Origin: Herbaspirillum sp. ASV7 | GTDB lineage: Bacteria > Pseudomonadota > Gammaproteobacteria > Burkholderiales > Burkholderiaceae_D | Assembly: GCF_016429215.1 (NCBI RefSeq) | Contig: NZ_JAELUH010000014.1 | Location: 16,111-80,110 of the forward strand | Length of the DNA: 64,000 bases | Reading direction: 5' to 3' | In this document: positions 45,712 through 54,099 of the stretch, piece after piece | How positions within the stretch are numbered: the stretch's first letter is position 1 | Layout: each line of letters starts with the position of its first letter | Notes under the pieces: model-generated | Database searches by the model: none | The model's input: the letters and a program-made list of their open reading frames with translations, nothing else | Told to the model about the DNA's origin: nothing | Position numbers and translations under genes: made by a program

Positions 45712-46515
45712 TCAGAACACTGGCAGGTTGGGCAGCGGGCCGGCCCACTTGCGCGAGATCGCATCCAGTTCGCCATTGAGCTTGACGTAGTAGATGAAGT
45801 TGTTGAGCCACTGCTGCAGCTCGTAGGAGCCCTTGCGCACGGTCATCGAGTTGGGTTGCACCGAGTACGGGAACTTGACTTCGATCTTGCCCTGGCCACG
45901 GGTCTTGACGATTTCGTTGGCCATGGTGTTGGGGATGGAAATCGCATCGACTTGGTTCGACAGCAGCGCCTGCGTCACGGTGGAGTCATCCTCGAAGCGC
46001 ACCAGGATCGTACCGGCCGGGGCCAGGCGGGTCAGTGCGGTATCGTTGGTAGAGCCGCGCGAGACGCCCACTTTCTTCTTCACCAGGTCATCGAGCTTCT
46101 TGTAGTTGCTGCCGACCGGGCCGACGATGGACAACTCGAAGCCGCTGTAGGGAATCGTGAAGAGCACCGACTTGGCCCGTTCCGGCGTCGGCGCCAGGGT
46201 CGCGGCCAGCATGTCGACCTTGCCCGACTCCAGCGCCGGGATACGGGCCGGCGGCACCAGCGGCACGATCTCCACCGGCAGACCCAGGTATTTGCCGATC
46301 AGGTTGGCCACATCGACGTCATAGCCGATGGGCGTGCCCTTGGCATCGACCGAGCCGAACGGCGGCGTGCCGCTGACCACGCCGATGGTGATCTTGCCCT
46401 TCTTGGTCAGCTCGGCGATGCTCTGCGCGCTGGCACTGGCGGCGGTGGCCACCGCACAGGTCGCAGCCAGCGTCAGTGCGATGAATTTGGTACTGAAAAG
46501 GTTCTTGATGCTCAT
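45712..46515 (-). CDS. Periplasmic solute-binding protein, family 3 (amino acid type)
   Basis: This 267-residue SBP_bac_3 protein has a signal peptide ending near ASASA-QSIAEL. The mature part reads KGKITIGVVSGTPPFGSVDAKGTPIGYDVDVANLIGKYLG, classical for the family, followed by VDMLAATLAPTPERAKSVLFTIPY. The arginine-containing site APTPERAKSV resembles the amino-acid-binding loop but the usual R-T-x-E pattern is altered (P-T-P-E-R). AGGAG precedes the ATG. It is first in the transporter/catabolic operon; a LacI-type operator lies about 210 bp upstream. Confidence 0.9.
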   Translation of the reverse strand: MSIKNLFSTKFIALTLAATCAVATAASASAQSIAELTKKGKITIGVVSGTPPFGSVDAKGTPIGYDVDVANLIGKYLGLPVEIVPLVPPARIPALESGKVDMLAATLAPTPERAKSVLFTIPYSGFELSIVGPVGSNYKKLDDLVKKKVGVSRGSTNDTALTRLAPAGTILVRFEDDSTVTQALLSNQVDAISIPNTMANEIVKTRGQGKIEVKFPYSVQPNSMTVRKGSYELQQWLNNFIYYVKLNGELDAISRKWAGPLPNLPVF

Positions 46516-46723
46516 CCTGGTCTCCTGAAAATACGCCGTCCTGACGGCGGTCCTTATTGACGCCTGCCCCGGCCCTCCCCTGCGGCCGGACGCTTGCGCC
46601 CCTCTTTGCGGCAATGTCTGCTGCTTTCCTGCTCCCGCGCCGTCTGCATGGCGCCGGTCATGCTGATTCCTGCTACCTCGCTCCGCGCCGTTTTAAGGTC
46701 TTACCAATCGGGCGAATTATGTC

Positions 46724-46737
46724 TGGTACCGGTTCCA
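46724..46737 (-). promoter_or_regulatory. LacI/PtxS-type operator upstream of the transporter operon
   Basis: TGGTACCGGTTCCA is a near-perfect 14-bp palindrome (one mismatched pair), sharing the ACCGGT core with the perfect site upstream of the regulator gene. On the minus strand a CATAAT hexamer, a plausible -10, begins 2 bp downstream, so repressor binding would block the promoter. Confidence 0.72.
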
Positions 46738-46750
46738 TTCCGGTGCCGCG

Positions 46751-47911
46751 CTATGCGCGCAGTGGGGTCGACGAAGAGATTTTCTCGACCAAGCGCGCGC
46801 TCAGGGCGCGCTCCGGATGATCGGCCACGGCCGCCGTCGAACCACGACTGATCAGCTTGCCATCCAGCAGGATCTCCCGGCGCATGGAACGCTCGCCATG
46901 GATGCGCACGAGAAGGCGCTCGATGGCGGTAAAGCCGATTTCATAGGTCGGTTGTTCGATGGTGCTGATGCCGCTACCCACCAGCGGCGACCAGGCCAGT
47001 TCATCGAAGCACAGCAAGCCCACATCATCGGGGAAGTTCAGCTTCATGCTCTGCAGCGCCAGCGCGATCTGCAGCGACACCATGCCATTGCCGGCCAGGA
47101 GCGCAACGCGCCCGCCGCCATCGCGCCGGCGCAGGAAGAATTCGCGCAGCACGGTGGCCACATGGCCGGGCTCGTCCAGGTCCACCTCAAGCGTCTGCGC
47201 ATAGCACCCGGGCCGCTCCGACATGGCCTGCAGGAACCCGGCCTGCCGCCCCTGGCGCGAACTCACGCCAAAGAGCGACTGCACCACCAGCGCGATGTCG
47301 GTATAGCCCTGTCCCAGCAGGTGACGCGTGGCCAGTTGTGCGGCCCGGACGTTGTCCAGTCCGACCAGGTCGAAATCGCAGCCCTCCACATGGCGGTCCA
47401 GCAGCACGACCGGAAAGGACGCCTGTCCCAATTCACGCAGCGGCGTCACATTGCGCCCCTGGGTGTTGAACAGCAGACCCTCCACGCTGTAGGAATGCAG
47501 GGCCGCCAGCGACTGCTTCTCGCGCGCCTCGTCATTGCCGGTATTGCACAGCATGAGCGTATAGCCATGCTTCTGGCAGGCCGCCTCGGCGCCATGCAAC
47601 ACGGCCACCGAATAGGGATTGAGGATGTCGGCCACCAGCATGCCGATCAGGCGCGTGCGACCACCCTTCAGGCCCCGTGCCATCTGGCTGGGCTGGTAGC
47701 CCAGGCGCGCAATGGTCTTGCCGATCTGCTCGCGCAGGCGCACCGACAGCGCGTCGAACTCGCCGCCCAGATAACGCGATACGCTGGTCTTGGACACGCC
47801 GGCCTCCCGCGCAACCTGCGCGATGGTGACCCGGTCGTTGCCGGTCTTGGTACTTTGTCTCACTGTTGCCCGCCAAATCAGTTGAACTGCGTCTATCGAT
47901 TTGTGCTTCAT
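46751..47911 (-). CDS. LacI-family transcriptional regulator, PtxS-like
   Basis: This 386-residue regulator has the LacI helix-turn-helix at about residues 28-50 (VTIAQVAREAGVSKTSVSRYLGG), the hinge RLGYQPSQMARGLKGGRT and a periplasmic-binding-protein-like effector domain. The N-terminus is about 25 residues longer than usual if the ATG at 47911 is used; an internal GTG near VTIAQ is possible. It is upstream of, and in the same direction as, the transporter-kguEKD genes. Palindromes with an ACCGGT core precede both. PtxS of Pseudomonas recognises TGAAACCGGTTTCA and responds to 2-ketogluconate; the local operators are close variants. Confidence 0.88.
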   Translation of the reverse strand: MKHKSIDAVQLIWRATVRQSTKTGNDRVTIAQVAREAGVSKTSVSRYLGGEFDALSVRLREQIGKTIARLGYQPSQMARGLKGGRTRLIGMLVADILNPYSVAVLHGAEAACQKHGYTLMLCNTGNDEAREKQSLAALHSYSVEGLLFNTQGRNVTPLRELGQASFPVVLLDRHVEGCDFDLVGLDNVRAAQLATRHLLGQGYTDIALVVQSLFGVSSRQGRQAGFLQAMSERPGCYAQTLEVDLDEPGHVATVLREFFLRRRDGGGRVALLAGNGMVSLQIALALQSMKLNFPDDVGLLCFDELAWSPLVGSGISTIEQPTYEIGFTAIERLLVRIHGERSMRREILLDGKLISRGSTAAVADHPERALSARLVEKISSSTPLRA

Positions 47912-47943
47912 CGGGTTCCGGGCTGCTCATTTATTTGAATCTT

Positions 47944-47959
47944 TTGGAACCGGTTCCAA
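47944..47959 (-). promoter_or_regulatory. Perfect LacI-type operator upstream of the regulator gene
   Basis: TTGGAACCGGTTCCAA is a perfect 16-bp palindrome, 33 bp upstream of the regulator start. Its core matches the second site at 46724-46737, so autoregulation plus control of the operon is likely. Confidence 0.85.
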
Positions 47960-48213
47960 GATAGCAGCGGTAATCGGTCAGGTCAAACTTATTTCAGATG
48001 AAAAATTTGAACTCCGGTGATGAAGTCGGCAGCGTTTTCCATTAGTTCCAAAAAGCAATATCAACGACATTGACGGCGCGATACCGGCAAAAGCACTCCA
48101 TTGCTGCGTTGCAGCCAAGGGCATCGTGCAAGTGCCGACTCTCTCCAATGCGCCGGTCTCGCCGCTTCTGCATTCTTGTTTGCTGCAATGCACATGAATG
48201 AGATATCATAAAT

Positions 48214-48232
48214 AGTAATTATTCTCATTATT
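48214..48232 (+). promoter_or_regulatory. Fur box upstream of the siderophore receptor
   Basis: On the minus strand the site reads AATAATGAGAATAATTACT, 14 of 19 matches to GATAATGATAATCATTATC. It ends only 9 bp before the receptor ATG. The rest of the gap from the regulator gene (47960-48213) shows no gene. Confidence 0.7.
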
Positions 48233-48241
48233 GTTTGAATC

Positions 48242-50356
48242 ATGCCCTCGCTCTCCCCCGGCGCCCTCGCCATCCTGCTCGCATTTACTCCGGTACTTGT
48301 CCTGGCCCAGGTCGACAGCAGCAACGCCGGCTCCACCTCTTCCACCGGGGCGGGCCAGCTGCCCACGGTGAACGTGGTCGCCGACGGTCCATCCCAGAGC
48401 AACTACAAGGCCACGCAAAGCCAGGTCAACAAATCGGCCACGCCACTGTCGGAGACACCGCAATCCATCTCGGTCGTGACCCGCTCGCTCTTGGACAGCC
48501 AGCAAGCCGTCTCCCTGGCCGACGCACTGGAGAATGTGCCCGGGGTGGTGGCGCAGCAGTATGGCCGGCGCGGCTGGGATGATCTGATCATTCGCGGCCA
48601 GGTAGCCTCGGACTCGCTCTACCTGGACGGCTTGCGCACCGCCGCCAGCAACCGCGTGGCCGAGCAGCTGTTCGGGCTGCAGCAGGTGGAAGTGCTCAAA
48701 GGCCCCGGTTCCCTGCTCTATGGCCTGGTGCTGCCGGGCGGACTGGTCAACATGGTCAGCAAACGTCCCCAGGGCGAGGACTTCGCCAACGTCGACGTGA
48801 CCGTAGGCAGCCACGACTTCTACCAGAGCACGGTGGACCTGAACAAATCACTGTCGGAGAACGGCAAGCAAGCCTTCCGCATCAATGGCCTGATATCCAA
48901 CTCCAACGACGCCACTGACAAAGTCTGGTTCAAGAACCGCTACATCGCCACATCGCTCTCGCTGGATCTGGGCGCCCGCACCGACTTCACCATCCTGACC
49001 AGCTACCAGGAGCGCAACTACGTGCGCCAGCAGGGCCTGCCCCTGTCGGGCTCGATCAATGGCAACATCAACGGCGCACTGCCGCGCAGCCTCTTCATCG
49101 GCGAGCCGGGTGCACGTCCCTATGCCGCCAACGAGACCCGCATCGGCTATGCGCTGACGCATCGCTTCGACGATGGCTGGACGCTCAACCACAACCTGCG
49201 CTACCAGCAGTTCGAGATGAGCGGCCAGCTGGTGGCCAGCAATGCGTTGTCCAGCACCGGCACCAGCCTCACCCGCACCGGCACCGACCAGAGCTTCGAA
49301 GGCCAGACCTTCACCATGGATACCAATGTGCAGCGCAACTTCCGCACCGCATTAGGCAAGCACCAGCTGACCCTGGGGACGGACTACCTCAACAGCCGCG
49401 AAGACACGCTCTCCTACACCTGCACGGTAGCCGCTCTCAACGTCTACAACCCGGTCTACGGTGCGCGCCTGAACTGCCCGAGCACACCCAGCACCTACAC
49501 CTCGACATCGGTACGCGACACCGGACTCTACGTGCGCGACCAGATCGACTTTGCCGAGCGCTGGCAGCTGCTGGCCGGCCTGCGCCACGACACCGCCTCG
49601 ACCTACAGCACCAACAAGCGCACCGGCATCTATACCGACAACCCCGCCAGCGCCACCACCGGCTCGGCGGCGCTGATGGTCGAACTGCTGCGCGGCGTGC
49701 GTCCCTACATCAGCTACGCGACCTCGTTCTATCCCAACACCGGCACCGACATCAATGGCGGCACCTTCAAGCCTGAGAGCGGCAAGCAATGGGAAGCCGG
49801 CGTGAAGTTCGAACTCGACGAAGGCCGCACCAATCTCAACGTGGCGGTGTTCGACCTGCGCCGTCGCAACGTGCTGGTAAGCGATCCCAACAACACCGGC
49901 TACAGCATCGCCGTGGGCGAGCAACGTTCGCAGGGCGGCGAGATCGGCATCACCTCCGACTTCCGCAATGGCCTGAGCCTGAATGCCGGTTACTCCTACA
50001 CAGCCGCCATCGTCACCGACGATGGTGGCCAGAAGAGCACTACGGTAGGCCAGTGGCTGGACAACGTGCCGCGCCACAACTTCACCACCAGCGCGCGCTA
50101 TCGCCTCAAGGGCGCGCTGCAGGGATGGGAGCTCAATGGCGGCGTGCATGGCCAGAGCATGATGCGCACCAATGGCTATACGCTGCCTGGCTATGTGCTC
50201 ACCGACCTGGGCTTGGCCTACAACGCCGAACGCTGGCGCGCAGCGCTGAACGTGAAGAACGTCTTCAACACGCACTACTATGCGGGGGGACTGGCCAAGG
50301 CGGTGGCACTGGGGGATGACAGGACCATTTTGCTGACGCTGGGGTATCGGTACTGA
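48242..50356 (+). CDS. TonB-dependent siderophore receptor
   Basis: This 704-residue receptor has a signal peptide (about 1-22, ...LVLA-QVDSS). The TonB box is probably near LPTVNVVADG. The plug includes SETPQSISVVTRSLLDSQ and LFGLQQVEVLKGPGSLLYG, and the barrel ends in the aromatic residue of TLGYRY. The layout is that of ferri-siderophore receptors of the FhuE/FpvA class, but no extra N-terminal signalling domain is present. No SD is seen before the ATG and the Fur box is 9 bp away, so the leader must be very short, or the start is unusual. No siderophore biosynthesis gene adjoins. Confidence 0.92.
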   Translation: MPSLSPGALAILLAFTPVLVLAQVDSSNAGSTSSTGAGQLPTVNVVADGPSQSNYKATQSQVNKSATPLSETPQSISVVTRSLLDSQQAVSLADALENVPGVVAQQYGRRGWDDLIIRGQVASDSLYLDGLRTAASNRVAEQLFGLQQVEVLKGPGSLLYGLVLPGGLVNMVSKRPQGEDFANVDVTVGSHDFYQSTVDLNKSLSENGKQAFRINGLISNSNDATDKVWFKNRYIATSLSLDLGARTDFTILTSYQERNYVRQQGLPLSGSINGNINGALPRSLFIGEPGARPYAANETRIGYALTHRFDDGWTLNHNLRYQQFEMSGQLVASNALSSTGTSLTRTGTDQSFEGQTFTMDTNVQRNFRTALGKHQLTLGTDYLNSREDTLSYTCTVAALNVYNPVYGARLNCPSTPSTYTSTSVRDTGLYVRDQIDFAERWQLLAGLRHDTASTYSTNKRTGIYTDNPASATTGSAALMVELLRGVRPYISYATSFYPNTGTDINGGTFKPESGKQWEAGVKFELDEGRTNLNVAVFDLRRRNVLVSDPNNTGYSIAVGEQRSQGGEIGITSDFRNGLSLNAGYSYTAAIVTDDGGQKSTTVGQWLDNVPRHNFTTSARYRLKGALQGWELNGGVHGQSMMRTNGYTLPGYVLTDLGLAYNAERWRAALNVKNVFNTHYYAGGLAKAVALGDDRTILLTLGYRY

Positions 50357-50381
50357 TACGGCAGTAGTGTTGCAAGCGTTG

Positions 50382-50417
50382 AGATCGGCCGCTTTGATGC
50401 GGCCGATCTGTTTTCCG
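50382..50417 (+). terminator. Intrinsic terminator of the siderophore receptor gene
   Basis: AGATCGGCCGC-tttgat-GCGGCCGATCT is a perfect 11-bp stem followed by GTTTTCC, 25 bp after the receptor stop. The remaining 200 bp up to the next gene shows nothing. Confidence 0.88.
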
Positions 50418-50619
50418 TCTCCAACTTTTTCTGAGGGTCGTTCTTCTTTCTTACCGCCTCCCCGTCCCTGATCCGCGCTCTGGCATCCTGCCCGATGCCC
50501 TCCGTGATCGCCAGCCTGTTCGCCAAATGGCAGCACTCGGATGGCGATGAACTTCTGGCGTGTCGCGATGGACAGGCGACTCTCGCGCCGTCCTTGACTC
50601 CTGGCTCACGGTGACATCC

Positions 50620-50940
50620 ATGCTGGACAAGCTCTTCAATTTCTATGCGACGCACCAGCTCGTCGGGTTCAACATCACGACGGGCTACCTGTTCGCCAAC
50701 ATTCTGAGTGGTGCCTACTTTCATCATTGGCCAGCAAGCTCCCGCCGCACCTTACTGGGCGTATCGGCCTGCTTTTCGCTGCATCTCTTCCTGTCCTGCT
50801 ACCATTCCATCCATCATCCCGCTGCACTGATTGTCGCTCTTGCGCTATCCCTCTCGCCCTATGCAGCCGCGGCAGTGCTTTTTTTGTGCAGGAAGAACGC
50901 ATCTCATCGGGCAGACCGCCCGTCGGAGAATAGGAAATGA
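50620..50940 (+). CDS. Small membrane protein of unknown function
   Basis: This 106-residue protein starts MLDKLFNFYATHQLVGFN. Three hydrophobic segments are visible: ITTGYLFANILSGAYF, LLGVSACFSLHLFLSCYHS and ALIVALALSLSPYAAAAVLFL. A basic tail follows (CRKNASHRADRPSENRK). I do not recognise a family. Its stop overlaps the start of the next gene (ATGA), so it is translationally coupled to an exported protein. Base composition is slightly lower in GC than neighbours. Confidence 0.6.
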   Translation: MLDKLFNFYATHQLVGFNITTGYLFANILSGAYFHHWPASSRRTLLGVSACFSLHLFLSCYHSIHHPAALIVALALSLSPYAAAAVLFLCRKNASHRADRPSENRK

Positions 50941-51365
50941 ATCCCCCTCTGCTGCTGGCCTGGCCCTTGCTCGTCATCACCTGTTCATCGTGGGCCGCCA
51001 CTTCGCTACAGAGCGATATCGACCAATTGCAGAAAACCCCTACCTTCGCCCTCGGCCAAGTCGGCTTCATCGGCCATCTCAGCGAGAGCGAACAACGCTA
51101 TCGACGCATCCTCCAATCGCCGGACGCACTGGAGACATTCAAGCGCATCCTCGCTCATGAAGACTCCAGCACCGAAGCCCGTCTCTACGCGGCCTGCGCT
51201 ATCCGCGCACTCGCACCCGGAGACTTCGAACGCCTGACGAATACACTCGGTCTTTCCGGAAAGAAGGTATCGATATTGCGCACAGATATCCTCAACAGGG
51301 AACCGGTCAAGGAGCAACTGGCCGCCATCGCCAGCAATGGCTGCAATGAAGCCTACTGGAAATAG
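50937..51365 (+). CDS. Small exported protein of unknown function
   Basis: This 142-residue protein has a signal peptide (MNPPLLLAWPLLVITCSSWA-ATSL). The mature part is mostly helical, with FIGHLSESEQRYRRILQSPDALETFKRIL, EARLYAACAIRAL and a C-terminal NGCNEAYW, and two cysteines in the mature part (about 85 and 136). The pattern (residual 'G-x-G...SE-x-E...L...ALYALxALR') resembles a widespread uncharacterised group of small exported proteins; this is recall only. Coupling to the upstream membrane protein suggests a shared envelope function. Confidence 0.6.
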   Translation: MNPPLLLAWPLLVITCSSWAATSLQSDIDQLQKTPTFALGQVGFIGHLSESEQRYRRILQSPDALETFKRILAHEDSSTEARLYAACAIRALAPGDFERLTNTLGLSGKKVSILRTDILNREPVKEQLAAIASNGCNEAYWK

Positions 51366-51419
51366 GCAACAGGAAACCCTCCGGCATCGGTGCAGGAAAG
51401 GTCGGAGCAGAAGAGCGAA

Positions 51420-51455
51420 AAAAGGCGGGCTCCTTCCGAAGCCCGCCTGAAAAAG
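51420..51455. terminator. Bidirectional intrinsic terminator
   Basis: AGGCGGGCT (51423-51431) and AGCCCGCCT (51440-51448) form a perfect 9-bp stem with A-rich flanks on both sides, about 55 bp after the exported-protein gene. Confidence 0.85.
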
Positions 51456-51815
51456 AAGGCCAGAAGGAGCCTATAACGAAACTGAACAACGTTCATGTCA
51501 ATTCCGTTGTCGATACTAGCTACTCTCTCCTGCGCAATGCAAATCCGCATCGCCGATCCTTCCCATAAATACCGTAAATGATTTGCCGACCTGCCACCAA
51601 CGCCTCTCGCGTTTGGTGCATGACCGGCCGCTTTTCCCGTCCCATGGCGGATTTGCGCCTCATCGGGGTGCGCAGGTGGGGCACCGCGTGCGCAATCCCG
51701 GAGCGTCCTAATCATTATTACTAATATTCATCCAGCCGATTCCTAAATAGAATTTGACCCGTCTCATGAGCGCGGTTGACACTCAGCCACCTCCTTCCTA
51801 CGAAAGTGGTCTGCC
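51456..51815. other. Upstream region of the monooxygenase gene
   Basis: This is 360 bp with no gene. An AT-rich block at 51709-51733 (around AATCATTATTACTAATATT) probably carries the promoter. A TTGACA at 51776 is too close to the start to serve with an RBS. No obvious SD is seen except AAAGTGG. Confidence 0.45.
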
Positions 51816-53003
51816 ATGAATTCGATTACGCTTGATGCCTATCCCGTCCAGAAGAAAGTCGTCACCGCCGCGCCACCGCATGCCGACTCCTTCGAAATGG
51901 ATACCCTCATCGCCGCAGTCACCGCGCGCCGCGATGAATTCGACCAGCTGGGCCACGTGCCGCGCGACCTGATCGCGACCATGAAGCAGGCCGGCATCTT
52001 CCGCTCCAGCACCCCGCGCAGGTTTGGTGGCGAGCCGCTGGCGCCGGCTGCCTTCCTGTCCATGGTCGAGCGCATCTCGCGCGCCGATGGCTCGGCCGGC
52101 TGGGTGGCTGCCTTCGGTTCGGCCAACACTTACCTGGCGGCACTGCCCGTCGAGACCCAGCGCCAGATCTATGCCGACGGCCCCGACCAGGTCTATGCCG
52201 GTGGCCTCTACCCCCTGCAGGAAGCCCGCGCCGTCCAAGGGGGCTGGCAGATCTCCGGGCGCTGGCACTTCGCCAGCGGCTGCAAGGGCGCCGACTGGAT
52301 CGGCGTGGGCATCAAGGATCCCGGCGAGAACGCCGACGGCTCGCCCAAGCCGGCATTGATGGCGGTAATGCCTGCCGCAGAAGTGGAGATCGTCGACAAC
52401 TGGAACGTGGTCGGCATGCAAGGCACCGGCAGCCACGATACACGCCTGCAGGACAAGTTCGTTGCCCACGAATGGACCTGTGCACGCGGCGCGGCGGGCC
52501 TCATCGACGAGCCGCTGTATCGCTATCCGGCACTGGCCTACCAGGCCGAGGTGCACGCCGCCGTCAACATCGGCCTGGCACGTGCCGCGCTGGATATCGT
52601 CACCGACATGGCCGGCGGCGCCAAGATCATGCCAGGCGCGCTGCGACTGGCCGACCGCGCCTACTACAAGATCAAGCTGGGCCTGTCGGAGGCCAAGTGG
52701 CGCAGTGGGCGCATGTTCTTCTACGATGCCTGCGAACAAGCCTGGGAGCAGGTCGTGGCGGGCAATCCCGTGAACGAAGAAACCGACATGATGCTCAAGC
52801 TCTCCGCCACCTATGCCGCACGGGTCTCGATGGAAGTGGTCAACGATGCCTACCAGGCCGCCGGCATGGCCGCCATCCAGCGCACTCATCGTCTGCAGCG
52901 CATCGTGCGCGATGCCATGGTGGTCACGCAGCATGCGGCCCTGTCCGAATTGAATTACGAGAGTGCTGGCGCGCTTTTTGCAAAGCTGGGAATCAAGCGC
53001 TGA
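51816..53003 (+). CDS. Acyl-CoA-dehydrogenase-fold flavin-dependent monooxygenase (group D oxygenase component)
   Basis: This 395-residue protein has the acyl-CoA dehydrogenase fold but lacks the dehydrogenase catalytic-Glu loop. It matches the HsaA/DszC/IifC-type oxygenases that use reduced flavin supplied by a separate reductase. Visible blocks are the N-terminal helical region (VPRDLIATMKQAGIFRSSTPRRFGGEP), SRADGSAGWVAAFG, GGWQISGRWHFASGCKGADW and the C-terminal helical bundle ending in AMVVTQHAALSELNYESAGALFAKLG. A HpaC/HsaB-like reductase gene lies 6.8 kb downstream in the same cluster. The substrate is probably an aromatic or heteroaromatic compound. Confidence 0.82.
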   Translation: MNSITLDAYPVQKKVVTAAPPHADSFEMDTLIAAVTARRDEFDQLGHVPRDLIATMKQAGIFRSSTPRRFGGEPLAPAAFLSMVERISRADGSAGWVAAFGSANTYLAALPVETQRQIYADGPDQVYAGGLYPLQEARAVQGGWQISGRWHFASGCKGADWIGVGIKDPGENADGSPKPALMAVMPAAEVEIVDNWNVVGMQGTGSHDTRLQDKFVAHEWTCARGAAGLIDEPLYRYPALAYQAEVHAAVNIGLARAALDIVTDMAGGAKIMPGALRLADRAYYKIKLGLSEAKWRSGRMFFYDACEQAWEQVVAGNPVNEETDMMLKLSATYAARVSMEVVNDAYQAAGMAAIQRTHRLQRIVRDAMVVTQHAALSELNYESAGALFAKLGIKR

Positions 53004-53136
53004 GGCGCATCCCCTGCTGAAGTCTCGCCCGCATGTCCGCTGCGGCCGCCTGCATCCCTGATGTTTTTGCCTTTGTTACTGCTGTGCCTGCCAACTCCAC
53101 TGGCGTATCACCAACCTTACAAAGAGGAACAAGCTC

Positions 53137-54096
53137 GTGACCCACTCCACCGTCTCGCCACAACGCCGCAAGCTCCTGCTGGGTGCGGCTTCCATGCTCG
53201 CCGCAGGGACTGTCCCTGCCCTGCCAGCCCTGGCACAGGGAGGGCCCATCACCATCGGCGTGGGCGCCGATCCGGTGTTTACTGCCTTCTTCGTGGCGGC
53301 CAACGAAAAGCTCTTCGCCAAGTACGGCGCACCCAATGTCACGGTGCAGTCCTACACCGATGGCGGCGAGGCGCTCAACGCGCTGGTGGCCAACCAGGTC
53401 AACCTGGGCTGTGCCGGCGAACCCACGCACATCGTGCGCCTGTCGCGCGCCGAGCTGCGTCCGCTGGCCGTGACCTACCAGTCCAAGACCTACCTCAAGC
53501 TGGTGGCCCGCAAGGAAATCAGCTCTGCCGACAAGATCAGGAAGTTCGGCATCGTCGCCGGCTCCGTCTCGGAATACGTCACCGGCCTGACCATCAAGCA
53601 ACTCAAGCTCGACGCCAGCAAGATCGAGATGGTGCGCTCCGGCCCGCCGGAGCTGCCGGCGTTGCTGGCACGTGGTGACATCGACGCCTACTTCGTCTGG
53701 GAACCCTGGCCCACGCTGGGCGTGCAACAAGGCGGCCACGTGCTCATGACCTGTGGCGACGTCGGCTATACCAGCACGCTGTGGCTCTCGGCCACGGCCG
53801 GCTGGCTGGCCGCCAACCGGGAGGTGGCCGGCAATATCCTCAAGGCCCTGGCCGAAGCGGCCGAGATCACCCGCAAGGATCCGCCACGCGCAGCGCAATC
53901 GGTGCAGGCCATCACCCGCATCCCGGTGCCGCAGACACTGAACTCGCTCAAGGACATGGAGCCGGTGGTACGCGACTTCACCGATACCGACCTCAAGACG
54001 GCCAACGCCATCGGCGACTTCCTGCTCTCCAAGCAAGCCATCAAGGCGCCGGTGGACATGAGCAAGATACTGCAGCGCGGTTTCTACAAGGGGTAA
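53137..54096 (+). CDS. Periplasmic binding protein, nitrate/sulfonate/taurine (NitT/TauT) type
   Basis: This 319-residue protein starts with GTG, preceded by GAGG. The N-terminus has a twin-arginine-like stretch, SPQRRKLLLGAASMLAAG, and a signal ending near PALA-QGG. The mature part shows ITIGVGADPVFTAFFVAANEKLFAKYG, TDGGEALNALVANQVNLGCAGEP and GDIDAYFVWEPWP, typical of SsuA/TauA/ThiY-like proteins. It forms an importer with the next two genes. Neighbouring catabolic genes suggest an aromatic or heteroatom-containing cargo. Confidence 0.9.
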   Translation: MTHSTVSPQRRKLLLGAASMLAAGTVPALPALAQGGPITIGVGADPVFTAFFVAANEKLFAKYGAPNVTVQSYTDGGEALNALVANQVNLGCAGEPTHIVRLSRAELRPLAVTYQSKTYLKLVARKEISSADKIRKFGIVAGSVSEYVTGLTIKQLKLDASKIEMVRSGPPELPALLARGDIDAYFVWEPWPTLGVQQGGHVLMTCGDVGYTSTLWLSATAGWLAANREVAGNILKALAEAAEITRKDPPRAAQSVQAITRIPVPQTLNSLKDMEPVVRDFTDTDLKTANAIGDFLLSKQAIKAPVDMSKILQRGFYKG

Positions 54097-54099
54097 GTC

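Noticed and set aside
51776..51804. TTGACA-17-TACGAA as promoter of the monooxygenase gene
   Set aside because: The -10 match is poor and the start codon would fall within about 10 bp of the transcript start.
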